NCBI GenBank assembly: GCA_012963185.1
Contig: DTWD01000592.1
Location: forward strand, 1-5,730
Direction: 5' to 3'
Length of the DNA stretch: 5,730 bases
Source: Acidobacteriota bacterium
GTDB taxonomy: Bacteria > Acidobacteriota > Vicinamibacteria > Vicinamibacterales > UBA8438
The notes beneath the pieces were generated by a model. It worked only from the letters and a program-made list of their open reading frames with translations, made no database searches and was not told where the DNA came from. Numbering within the stretch: position 1 is the stretch's first letter; each line of letters begins with the position of its first letter. The translations under genes and the position numbers were made by a program. Of the stretch, positions 1-5,730 are shown piece by piece.

Positions 1-69
1 ATTGTTGTTCCAGAGCATGAAAAGAGGTGGACCAGGATTGCTCTCGACCGGATGTTGGAGATCCACTAA
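1..69 (+). CDS. nadA: C-terminal tail of a gene cut by the window edge, probably quinolinate synthase
   Basis: An open frame enters from the left edge and stops at TAA (67-69), giving 22 residues that end in RMLEIH. A short hydrophobic strand, VPE, a charged helix with regularly spaced Arg and Ala, and a closing RML(E)I pattern resemble the end of quinolinate synthase (NadA). NadA is the cytosolic [4Fe-4S] enzyme that condenses iminoaspartate with dihydroxyacetone phosphate to make quinolinate for NAD. The cluster cysteines and active site lie outside the window, so the call rests on a short tail recalled from memory. It could be another protein ending in an amphipathic helix. The gene points towards sodA, but 96 bases and a hairpin separate them, so co-transcription is uncertain. 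Confidence 0.5.
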   Translation: MVVPEHEKRWTRIALDRMLEIH

Positions 70-88
70 ACTCCGTGGCTGAGTTTAG
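66..88 (+). terminator. small stem-loop over the stop codon of the upstream gene
   Basis: CTAAACTC (66-73) pairs perfectly with GAGTTTAG (81-88) around a 7-base loop, and the left arm includes the TAA stop at 67-69. The stem is only 8 base pairs, AT-rich, and no run of T follows. It may be a weak terminator or a 3'-end stabilising hairpin; chance is also possible. Confidence 0.35.
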
Positions 89-151
89 ACTACCTGACTT
101 GCGATATGGAGTTGTCGCGGGTGTGAAAGCGCGGGCTGCGAGTGTAGCTCG

Positions 152-157
152 AAGGAG
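152..157 (+). promoter_or_regulatory. strong ribosome binding site of the superoxide dismutase gene
   Basis: AAGGAG lies 8 bases before the ATG at 166, an ideal Shine-Dalgarno spacing. A second ATG at 162 overlaps in the sequence ATGCATG but is only 4 bases from AAGGAG and runs into TGA after four codons. The 166 start is therefore the right one. This is the clearest ribosome binding site in the window and suggests high expression. Confidence 0.85.
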
Positions 158-165
158 ATTAATGC

Positions 166-765
166 ATGGCCTATGAATTACCAGCTCTGCCGTACGACTA
201 CGACGCGCTCGAGCCACACATCGACGCACAAACGATGGAAATTCATCACACGAAACATCACCAGACCTACATTACTAAACTTAACGGAGCTCTTGAGGGG
301 TATCCGGATCTTGCTAGTAAGTCAGTCGACGACTTAATCGCTGACCTGGCGAGCCTTCCAGACAATATTCGTGGGGCGGTTCGAAATAATGGTGGTGGGC
401 ACTCAAACCACACCATGTTTTGGCAAGTGATGGGAGCCCATGGCGGTGGGGCCCCGAGTGGAAATGTTGCTAACGCTATTGATGCGGCATTCGGGACATT
501 TGACGCATTTAAAGAAAAATTTTCAGCTGCGGGAGCGGCTCGATTCGGAAGCGGTTGGGTTTGGCTGATTAATAATGGTGGGACCCTTAGCATTGAGAGC
601 TCACCCAACCAAGATTCACCAATTATGGATGGCAAAAGTGCGATTCTTGGCCTCGATGTTTGGGAGCATGCGTACTACTTGAGATATCAGAATCGTAGAC
701 CAGACTATATGGCAGCGTGGTTTAATGTGGTCAATTGGGACGCAGTTAATCAGAGATTAGGATAA
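166..765 (+). CDS. sodA: superoxide dismutase, Fe/Mn family, manganese type
   Basis: This enzyme converts superoxide to oxygen and hydrogen peroxide in the cytosol; no signal peptide is present. It has 199 residues, the normal length, and covers both family domains: an N-terminal helical hairpin (about 1-90) and a C-terminal alpha/beta domain (about 97-195). The four metal ligands are visible: His27 in MEIHH, His82 in NHTMFW, and Asp164 and His168 in the DVWEHAYY signature. Tyr35 is the gateway tyrosine. Gly78 in NNGGGH and Gln149 in PNQDSP are at the positions that typify manganese rather than iron enzymes, where the outer-sphere Gln comes from the C-terminal domain. Metal choice cannot be proven from sequence, and a cambialistic enzyme is possible. 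The gene appears to be monocistronic: hairpins lie on both sides, and it has its own strong ribosome binding site. I see no convincing -35/-10 pair upstream. Confidence 0.96.
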   Translation: MAYELPALPYDYDALEPHIDAQTMEIHHTKHHQTYITKLNGALEGYPDLASKSVDDLIADLASLPDNIRGAVRNNGGGHSNHTMFWQVMGAHGGGAPSGNVANAIDAAFGTFDAFKEKFSAAGAARFGSGWVWLINNGGTLSIESSPNQDSPIMDGKSAILGLDVWEHAYYLRYQNRRPDYMAAWFNVVNWDAVNQRLG

Positions 766-781
766 GTATTTAGCGGGGGAT

Positions 782-814
782 CCGGGAGATATAACTGCGC
801 GTCATGTCTCCCGG
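782..814 (+). terminator. stable hairpin after the superoxide dismutase gene
   Basis: CCGGGAGA (782-789) pairs perfectly with TCTCCCGG (807-814). The stem extends by a T-G wobble and two A-T pairs to about 11 base pairs (782-792 with 804-814), leaving an 11-base loop. It begins 16 bases after the sodA stop codon. The GC-rich stem and its position fit a transcription terminator or an mRNA 3'-end protector. No T run follows (next bases TCCTATGCC), so it is not a classical intrinsic terminator. Confidence 0.6.
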
Positions 815-861
815 TCCTATGCCAGTGCTGTCGTTAGATCGTTGTTCCACATTTCCGAGTA

Positions 862-1662
862 ATGTCTTCCGTTTTATTTCTTTTTCTTGCGCACTTTGGC
901 CTCGGCATCGCGGCAACCTTGCTTTTGGTCAAGCGCGAAGCTGGCGTCCAGTTTTTTAGGTTTAATGCTGGACTCGGTGCTGGACTGTTGCTTATCGCGT
1001 TAGCGTTTCGGCCGGAGTTTGCCAATGGTGGAGAAACTTCCTCATTAGGGTTTGCGGCACTGGTCGTTGCCACAGGTGCATTGTTGGTCTACTGGGCAAC
1101 GGTTGGACGTGCGTTAGCAGCATTCCGAAGCACGTTGCTTTGGGTTACGGTTGTTTCTGGTGCTACTGCGATCGTTGTTCAGGCGATTTCTTGGTCGGCG
1201 GTTGAAATCGGTTCTTCCCCTACATTAACAGCGATGAGTTTCCTGTCGTCTTCTGCGCTATTGGGTGGGAGTTGCACAGCGATGATTCTCGGTCACTGGT
1301 ATCTGGTGTTACCTTCCATGAATGTTTCAATGCTTCAGGGAATGGTTAAATTTCACATCGGTTCCACGATCGTTCGTATTGTTGTCGTGGGGGTGGTGGT
1401 TGCTGTTGCCCTTTCGAGTTGGGAATCGCCTGCTGGTGCCGGGTTCGACCGCTATGCATTGTCGCTTGAGGGGATTTTTCTCTGGCAACGAGTGCTGTTC
1501 GGATTGCTTGGTCCGTCTGTACTCGCATATTTGACTTGGGAGACAGCAAAAATTCAGTCGACGCAATCCGCAACCGGAATCCTTTATGTCGATTTGTTCA
1601 CTGTAATTGTTGGTGAGGTTTTGGCGAAATACTTACTCGTTTCTCAGCGAGTGCCTCTGTGA
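862..1662 (+). CDS. multi-pass membrane protein of unknown function (about 8 helices)
   Basis: I do not recognise a named family. The 266-residue product is almost wholly hydrophobic, with likely membrane helices near residues 2-22, 34-49, 62-82, 92-110, 122-150, 168-186, 204-226 and 238-259. Polar residues that stand out in or beside the helices are His11, the GHWYLV motif with His145, His165, Arg210, Glu227 and Glu252. QSATGILYV (235-243) and the following GE (251-252) look like conserved signatures. Membrane histidines and this layout would suit a quinone- or heme-linked protein such as the NrfD/DmsC type, but that is speculation and no cofactor site is proven. The ATG at 862 has only a weak preceding purine stretch, and a stop at 835 leaves no better upstream start. 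The stop overlaps the GTG of the next gene by 4 bases, implying translational coupling and a shared job with the zinc-ribbon protein. Confidence 0.85.
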   Translation: MSSVLFLFLAHFGLGIAATLLLVKREAGVQFFRFNAGLGAGLLLIALAFRPEFANGGETSSLGFAALVVATGALLVYWATVGRALAAFRSTLLWVTVVSGATAIVVQAISWSAVEIGSSPTLTAMSFLSSSALLGGSCTAMILGHWYLVLPSMNVSMLQGMVKFHIGSTIVRIVVVGVVVAVALSSWESPAGAGFDRYALSLEGIFLWQRVLFGLLGPSVLAYLTWETAKIQSTQSATGILYVDLFTVIVGEVLAKYLLVSQRVPL

Positions 1663-2123
1663 ATATCATGGTTATTTGCCCGGATTGTTCAGGTCGGTTG
1701 CCTGTAAATGCTTCTGATTCGCTATCAGCGATCATTTGCGGTGGTTGCGACCGGGCGATTGCGTTAGCTGTTAGCAACGACCTTCGCGGCGATGAAATCC
1801 TTGATACCTGCCCGATTTGTGAAGGCCATGACTTTTATCTCCGGAAGGATTTTGATCCCAAACTTGGACTGGCAGTCGTTATGACAGGCGCGCTGATTAG
1901 CGCTGGTTTCTATTGGTATGGACTCGACTTGATTGCGTACGGGGTGCTTGGTGTTGCTGCATTGGTGGATTTGTTCGTCTACGGACGCCTGAAAGACCTG
2001 TCGGTATGCTATCGCGACCATACAGAATTTCGGGGGGAGTACAGAAAAACAGCCCCGATTTTTGATTTAGCCACGGCCGATGAACTTGAGTTGGAGTGGG
2101 CACGCCGTTTAGGTAAGCGTTAG
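1659..2123 (+). CDS. small zinc-ribbon protein with two membrane helices
   Basis: The function is unknown. The 154-residue product opens with a four-cysteine zinc ribbon (Cys7, Cys10, Cys27, Cys30; CPDC and CGGC knuckles). A second CPIC pair (Cys51, Cys54) follows, then two hydrophobic helices at about 69-87 and 91-108, and a hydrophilic tail with CYRDH (Cys117, His121) that could complete a second metal site. Both metal-binding parts should lie on the same side of the membrane, probably the cytosol, with the helices forming a hairpin. The start is taken as GTG at 1659, giving the GTGA overlap with the TGA of the upstream gene. ATG at 1668 (residue 4) is possible and would begin MVICPDC, but neither start has a clear Shine-Dalgarno sequence, which favours coupled translation. 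Zinc ribbons of this kind often mediate protein or nucleic-acid contacts, or chaperone assembly of a membrane complex; which applies here is open. Confidence 0.85.
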   Translation: MNIMVICPDCSGRLPVNASDSLSAIICGGCDRAIALAVSNDLRGDEILDTCPICEGHDFYLRKDFDPKLGLAVVMTGALISAGFYWYGLDLIAYGVLGVAALVDLFVYGRLKDLSVCYRDHTEFRGEYRKTAPIFDLATADELELEWARRLGKR

Positions 2124-2138
2124 TTTGGCACGCGACGA

Positions 2139-3365
2139 TTAGAATAATTTGACTTCGACCGGTTCGCCTTTTTCAATAAGGTCGGTTTGTGCTGGAATTT
2201 CAATATAGCCATCCGCTTGGGACATGCTCGTGATGTCTCCAGACGCTTTAAACGCACCAACAGCTGCACCATCGACAACACGGACTGTATAAAACTGATG
2301 TCGTCCGGTTGTTGAGACGAGTCGTTGGGCAGTCGGGACGGTGACAGTCCGCGTCTGATACGGCGGAAGATGGGCCATGATTCTAAGGAGTGGTACTAAG
2401 AGCATGTACGCATTGGAAAGACACGAAGTCGGGTAGCCCGGCATACCGAAAACCGGAGTCGACCCGATACGACCGAACACAGTCGGCTTTCCCGGTTTGA
2501 CAGAAATGCCATGAAACAGCACCTTGCCTTTTTCTTGCAGAATGTCGAGGGTCAGGTCCTTCTCTCCAACAGAACTGCCACCAGAAAAAACAAGGATGTC
2601 AGTTTTATTCTTCAAGATTGTGTCGACAGCTTCGCCGAGCGATTTGAGTGAATCAGTCGCAACGGGATATGCCGTAGACACGCCACCATGAATGCCGACT
2701 ATCGAACCCAGCGTGAAACGATTGATGTCGTAAATATGACCTGGTTCTAGTGGTTTGCCAGGTTCGACGATTTCGTTACCGGTCGATAACAAGGCGACAC
2801 ACGGCCGGTCGTACACTTCCACGTCAGGAATTCCGAGGGCCGCGATTGCGCCAAGGCGACTCGGTGTCAAGAGGTCTCCTGGGCCGAGAACTTTTTGAGT
2901 GACGGCGATGTCGGCACCTCTCCGTCCGATGTGTTGTTTGGGATGAACGGGTTTAAAGATATCGACCGTGCCGTTGTTCGTACGCTCGGTTTCCTCGACC
3001 ATTACAACGGCATCGGCGCCTTCGGGCATCGGTGCCCCAGTCGCAATTTCTGCGCATTCGCCAGTTCCGACCTGTTTTGTGGGTATGTTCCCAGTGTGCA
3101 CGGTCTCGATGCAGCGCAAAGACTTTGGTGTCTGTCGACTGGCTGAAAAAGTATCGTTAGCCAGTACAGCGTATCCATCCATTGCCGCACGATCGAATGG
3201 TGGAACATCTTGTGCGGCTATGATGTCGGTCGCAAGAACGAGGCCACTTGATTTCTCTAGCGGTACATGGTGTGTGCGAGTAAGTGGATGAGCAGTTTCA
3301 GTGACGATGCGCAGTGCTTCGCCCATTGGGATTGTGTCCCGAATGGGACGCATCTTCACGGTCAT
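2139..3365 (-). CDS. moeA: molybdopterin molybdenumtransferase MoeA
   Basis: MoeA takes adenylylated molybdopterin, cleaves the AMP and inserts molybdate to form active molybdenum cofactor in the cytosol. The 408 residues match the usual length (about 400-410). Visible landmarks are PPFDRAAMDGYAV with Asp63 in domain I, GAPMPEGADAVVMVE (110-124), GRRGADI with Asp152, STGNEI with Glu198, Asp238, SGGSSVGEKD with Asp270, the SVKPGKP loop (288-294) and GMPGYP (308-312). By my count these correspond to the E. coli MoeA residues Asp59, Asp142, Glu188, Asp228 and Asp259, so the protein looks intact. The C-terminal beta-barrel domain covers about 340-408. The ATG overlaps the stop of moaB as ATGA (3365-3362), and GAGG lies 7 bases before it, so the two are one operon with coupled translation. 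Only 15 bases separate its stop from that of the opposing zinc-ribbon gene. A tungsten rather than molybdenum role cannot be excluded. Confidence 0.96.
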   Translation of the reverse strand: MTVKMRPIRDTIPMGEALRIVTETAHPLTRTHHVPLEKSSGLVLATDIIAAQDVPPFDRAAMDGYAVLANDTFSASRQTPKSLRCIETVHTGNIPTKQVGTGECAEIATGAPMPEGADAVVMVEETERTNNGTVDIFKPVHPKQHIGRRGADIAVTQKVLGPGDLLTPSRLGAIAALGIPDVEVYDRPCVALLSTGNEIVEPGKPLEPGHIYDINRFTLGSIVGIHGGVSTAYPVATDSLKSLGEAVDTILKNKTDILVFSGGSSVGEKDLTLDILQEKGKVLFHGISVKPGKPTVFGRIGSTPVFGMPGYPTSCLSNAYMLLVPLLRIMAHLPPYQTRTVTVPTAQRLVSTTGRHQFYTVRVVDGAAVGAFKASGDITSMSQADGYIEIPAQTDLIEKGEPVEVKLF

Positions 3366-3865
3366 CGACGTGCCTCGCGAACCAGGTGTCCGATTTCTGG
3401 AAGGATGAGCTTGGTCATAGCTAGTCGGACGGCATGCTCGGAACCTGGTACGCTGATGATGATGGTGCCGTTAGCGATGCCGGCACACGCACGGCTTAAC
3501 ATTGCTGCAGGGCCAATTTCCTCGTAACTCAGGGCTCGGAATAGCTCTCCGAAACCGTCGATCTGTTTATCAAGAAGCGAGGACACGACTTCGTAAGTAC
3601 CATCTCGTCGACTGATTCCAGTTCCGCCTGTTGAGATCACAACATCTATCTCGGCTAGGCCAATGTGGGACTCAATCTCATTACGTACCTTGTCGGCGTC
3701 GTCTGGAACGATCGTTTTCCCAGAGACTTCATGTCCTTGCTGTCGTAGGAGGTCGACAATTGTTTTTCCGCCGCGGTCTGTTTCGTCGGTTCGGGTGTCA
3801 CTGACAGTAACAACAAAACAGCGTGTTAGCTTCGGCGCCGCGTTCTTATGGGCAAGGTGACTCAT
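3362..3865 (-). CDS. moaB: MoaB/MogA-family molybdopterin adenylyltransferase
   Basis: This family binds molybdopterin and adenylylates it with ATP, making the substrate of MoeA, which is encoded directly downstream. The product has 167 residues, a single MoCF-binding domain of about 15-160. It shows TVSDTR (20-25), VPDD with Asp55/Asp56, STGGTGISRRD (78-88) with Asp88, GFGELFR (104-110), LSYEEIGPAAMLSRA (112-126) and the VPGS loop (139-142). Asp55 or Asp56 and Asp88 sit where E. coli MogA has its essential Asp49 and Asp82. The LSYEEIG and SRA.AG parts are closer to MoaB than to MogA. With no other adenylyltransferase in view, I infer it supplies the MogA activity, as MoaB proteins do in archaea. 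The ATG at 3865 has no Shine-Dalgarno sequence; a perfect TATAAT lies 8 bases upstream. First gene of the moaB-moeA operon. Confidence 0.93.
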   Translation of the reverse strand: MSHLAHKNAAPKLTRCFVVTVSDTRTDETDRGGKTIVDLLRQQGHEVSGKTIVPDDADKVRNEIESHIGLAEIDVVISTGGTGISRRDGTYEVVSSLLDKQIDGFGELFRALSYEEIGPAAMLSRACAGIANGTIIISVPGSEHAVRLAMTKLILPEIGHLVREARR

Positions 3866-3868
3866 GTA

Positions 3869-3937
3869 ATCAAATTATATAGAGCGGACGACTTTGAGTT
3901 ATGGAGGCGTGCGAGAACCACTCTGAGTTAATTTGAT
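3869..3937. repeat. 9-base inverted repeat in the divergent control region
   Basis: ATCAAATTA at 3869-3877 is the exact reverse complement of TAATTTGAT at 3929-3937, with 51 bases between them. The left arm overlaps the moaB -10 box, and the right arm lies about 30 bases before the glycoside hydrolase start. TGAGTTA is also directly repeated at 3895-3901 and 3924-3930. The arrangement could be paired operators serving both divergent genes, but the arms are AT-rich and a related 8-mer occurs by chance inside the end of moeA (2145-2152). Confidence 0.4.
3874..3879 (-). promoter_or_regulatory. perfect -10 box for the moaB-moeA operon
   Basis: Read on the minus strand, TATAAT ends 8 bases before the moaB ATG (3865). 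With a 17-base spacer the -35 position reads ATAACT (3902-3897), which matches the consensus in only 3 of 6 places, so activity may depend on an activator or on the -10 alone. Transcription starting about 7 bases downstream would begin almost at the start codon, giving a very short or leaderless mRNA. This fits the lack of a Shine-Dalgarno sequence. Confidence 0.5.
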
Positions 3938-3966
3938 CAGTGTTCTAGAAAGCCATACGATGAGAT

Positions 3967-5730
3967 GTGCGCGTGAGACCCCAGCCTGTTTCATTCGGAT
4001 TAACCATAGTCGCCTTCGTGCTGGTTACGGCGACTGCACTCGACTCCCTCTTTGCGCAAAACGATCTCTACGAGTTAGACAACGAGTCTCGGCGGTGGAT
4101 TGATGAGACGCTGGAAACAATGACCCTCGACGAAAAGATCGGGCAACTAGTTTTACCGTCACTGCGTTCTGTTTATACGAGTAGTGATAGTGATGTCTAT
4201 GACGGATTAAGTGGGTTGGTTCAACAGCAGCGTGTCGGGGGGTTCCATGTCTTTGGTGGTCGGCAACTGGTGCCAGATGTTCTTCTCAATAATGTTTATT
4301 CTCGAACGGTCCTTGGGCGACCCCTTGCGGCGGCGTCAGTGCTTAACCGGCTACAGGCCGAGTCGAGCATCCCGCTGTTGATTACAGCTGACTTTGAAAC
4401 GGGTGTAGGGTTTCGAATGGCGGGTGCCACAAATTTTCCGCGTGCAATGGCTTTTGGTGCGGCGGGGGATTCGGCACTCGCATTTGAGGCGGGGCGTGTG
4501 ACCGCTATTGAGTCTCGTGCAATCGGGGTGCATGTGAACTTTGCTCCAGTGGTGGACGTGAATAACAATCCCAGAAACCCCGTGATCAACACGCGTTCGT
4601 TTGGAGAGAATCCCACAAAGGTCGGTGAGTTGGCGGCAGCCTATGTTCGTGGTTTACAGGCCGGCGGAATGCTGGCGACAGCCAAGCATTTCCCGGGGCA
4701 TGGGGATACGGAGGTCGACTCACACCTGGAACTTCCGGTTATTCGACATTCTCGGTCACGTCTCGAGATGGTTGAATTGCCGCCTTTCCGACGTGCGATT
4801 GCTGCCGGTGCAACTGGCGTGATGACGGGGCATATTCAGCTCCCCGCACTAGATCCGAGACAAGGTCGTCCGACAACGTTCAGTAAGCCGATCGTGCAAA
4901 CACTGCTGCGAGAAGAGCTCGGCTTTGATGGTGTGATTTTTACCGATTCAATGCAGATGCGAGCAGTCACGGAAATGATGTCGCCTGCTGACGCCGCAGG
5001 ACAAGCAATTTCTGCTGGCCATGACGTGGTTTTGCACTCGCCAGACGATGCCGAAGCGCTAGAGGGTATTAAGACTGCAGTGGCGGAGGGACGGATAACT
5101 GAGGCAGCTATTACCCAATCAGTTCGCCGCATATTGACTGCGAAAGCCCGACTCGGGTTGCACCATCGCAGTCACGTTGATCTTGATTCACTTCCTCTTT
5201 TTGTTGGTACGCGGGCACATCAGTCGGTCGCCCGTCAGATCAGCGAGCGATCCATGACGTTGGTTAAAGATTCGAATAATTCGGTGCCGCTTCCGATTCG
5301 ACGAGACGAGTCGCTGCTGTATCTCTCGATGCTTGACTATCCGTCAGGGTGGGGACTTGGGGCGCCAAGCCGGATCATGATTCCTGAACTAGAAGAACGT
5401 TGGGAGAACGTTACGTCAGTCGAGTTATCCGACCGCTCATCGCGTTCGGAGATCGATTTGGTTCGTGACACCGCCTCTCAGTACGATGCCATCGTGGCTG
5501 GTGTATTTGTCCGGACTGCGTCGTTCAGCGGTCGGATGGATCTTGTGAGTGATCTTGTGGCGTTACTGATGCGATTGTCGGAACAAGCGTTACGGAACGG
5601 CCAACCACTGGTCGTTATTTTTTTCGGCAATCCTTACGCGGCGACATTTCTTCCTGAGTTACCCTCGGTGCTCTTGACCTACGATTATCGTGGTTTGGCA
5701 GAAGAGACGGTCGTACGTGCGCTAGCTGGA
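3967..5730 (+). CDS. exported NagZ-like glycoside hydrolase family 3 protein, 3' end outside the window
   Basis: This is a retaining glycosidase, probably a beta-N-acetylglucosaminidase acting on cell-wall or chitin-type sugars outside the cytoplasm. The frame starts after TGA at 3961. GTG at 3967 or 3973 precedes a signal peptide with Arg residues, a hydrophobic stretch (about 9-25) and a likely cleavage after LFA (residue 30). I chose 3967 only because it is the first start; no clear Shine-Dalgarno sequence decides it. The catalytic domain spans about 45-390: TLDEKIGQL, Asp142 in TADFETGVGFRM, Arg210 in NTRSFGEN, and KHFPGHG (240-246) followed by DSH (251-253), the Asp-His acid/base dyad typical of NagZ. 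The nucleophile is Asp327 in FTDSMQM. A family 3 C-terminal domain begins near 418 (ISERSMTLVKD) and is still open after 588 codons. It probably ends soon after, though a further fused domain is possible. It is divergent from moaB and unrelated in pathway. Confidence 0.92.
   Translation, partial: MRVRPQPVSFGLTIVAFVLVTATALDSLFAQNDLYELDNESRRWIDETLETMTLDEKIGQLVLPSLRSVYTSSDSDVYDGLSGLVQQQRVGGFHVFGGRQLVPDVLLNNVYSRTVLGRPLAAASVLNRLQAESSIPLLITADFETGVGFRMAGATNFPRAMAFGAAGDSALAFEAGRVTAIESRAIGVHVNFAPVVDVNNNPRNPVINTRSFGENPTKVGELAAAYVRGLQAGGMLATAKHFPGHGDTEVDSHLELPVIRHSRSRLEMVELPPFRRAIAAGATGVMTGHIQLPALDPRQGRPTTFSKPIVQTLLREELGFDGVIFTDSMQMRAVTEMMSPADAAGQAISAGHDVVLHSPDDAEALEGIKTAVAEGRITEAAITQSVRRILTAKARLGLHHRSHVDLDSLPLFVGTRAHQSVARQISERSMTLVKDSNNSVPLPIRRDESLLYLSMLDYPSGWGLGAPSRIMIPELEERWENVTSVELSDRSSRSEIDLVRDTASQYDAIVAGVFVRTASFSGRMDLVSDLVALLMRLSEQALRNGQPLVVIFFGNPYAATFLPELPSVLLTYDYRGLAEETVVRALAG

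Noticed and set aside
267..635. 122-codon open frame on the minus strand inside the superoxide dismutase gene
   Set aside because: The plus strand encodes a full, motif-perfect enzyme; the antisense product has no recognisable fold and is rich in Pro and Ser.
2968..3291. 107-codon plus-strand open frame inside moeA
   Set aside because: It is antisense to conserved MoeA motifs (GAPMPEGADAVVMVE and the MDGY region) and is a shadow of their codon pattern.
3933..3961. Possible plus-strand promoter TTGATC - 17 bases - TACGAT for the glycoside hydrolase
   Set aside because: Each box matches only 4 of 6 consensus bases, and the implied start of transcription falls at about the GTG codon itself, so I do not list it as a feature.
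3960..3967. Upstream ATG codons at 3960 and 3965 as starts of the glycoside hydrolase
   Set aside because: Both are in other reading frames; the frame from 3965 stops after three codons, and neither gives the signal peptide.
4296..5132. Minus-strand open frames and a short plus-strand frame (4601-4822) within the glycoside hydrolase
   Set aside because: All overlap the catalytic domain, whose reading frame runs unbroken from 3967 to 5730 with intact active-site motifs.
1..5730. tRNA, rRNA, CRISPR array, insertion sequence or phage genes
   Set aside because: Reading both strands I found no cloverleaf-like sequence, no spaced direct repeats, no terminal inverted repeats and no transposase or integrase motifs; nearly all sequence is explained by the seven genes.

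Overview
The window carries housekeeping and accessory genes of a free-living, aerobic, Gram-negative-like bacterium with a balanced base composition. There are no signs of phage, transposons, CRISPR or RNA genes. The style of the MoaB/MoeA pair and of the exported family 3 glycoside hydrolase reminds me of Acidobacteriota or a related environmental phylum. That placement is from memory and is low-confidence.

Layout from left to right: (1) bases 1-69 are the last 22 codons of a gene cut by the window edge, probably quinolinate synthase (nadA), with a small hairpin over its stop codon. (2) A complete Fe/Mn superoxide dismutase gene of manganese type follows at 166-765, with a strong ribosome binding site and a stable hairpin just after its stop. 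(3) Two genes at 862-1662 and 1659-2123 overlap by 4 bases. They encode an eight-helix membrane protein of unknown function and a small zinc-ribbon protein with two membrane helices, and are almost certainly co-translated. (4) Facing them, with only 15 bases between stop codons, is the minus-strand pair moaB-moeA (3865 down to 2139), again with a 4-base ATGA overlap. These proteins act at the last steps of molybdenum cofactor synthesis: adenylylation of molybdopterin, then molybdate insertion. (5) A 101-base divergent control region (3866-3966) contains a perfect TATAAT very close to the moaB start and a 9-base inverted repeat near its two ends. (6) From about 3967 to the end of the window runs an exported, NagZ-like family 3 glycoside hydrolase, still open at base 5730 after 588 codons.

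Functionally the window joins oxidative-stress defence (superoxide removal), cofactor supply (NAD start and Moco end steps) and turnover of cell wall or amino-sugar polymers outside the cytoplasm. The least understood part, and the best candidate for something undescribed, is the coupled membrane-protein/zinc-ribbon pair in the middle. Nothing in the window shows a defence system or other dramatic novelty.
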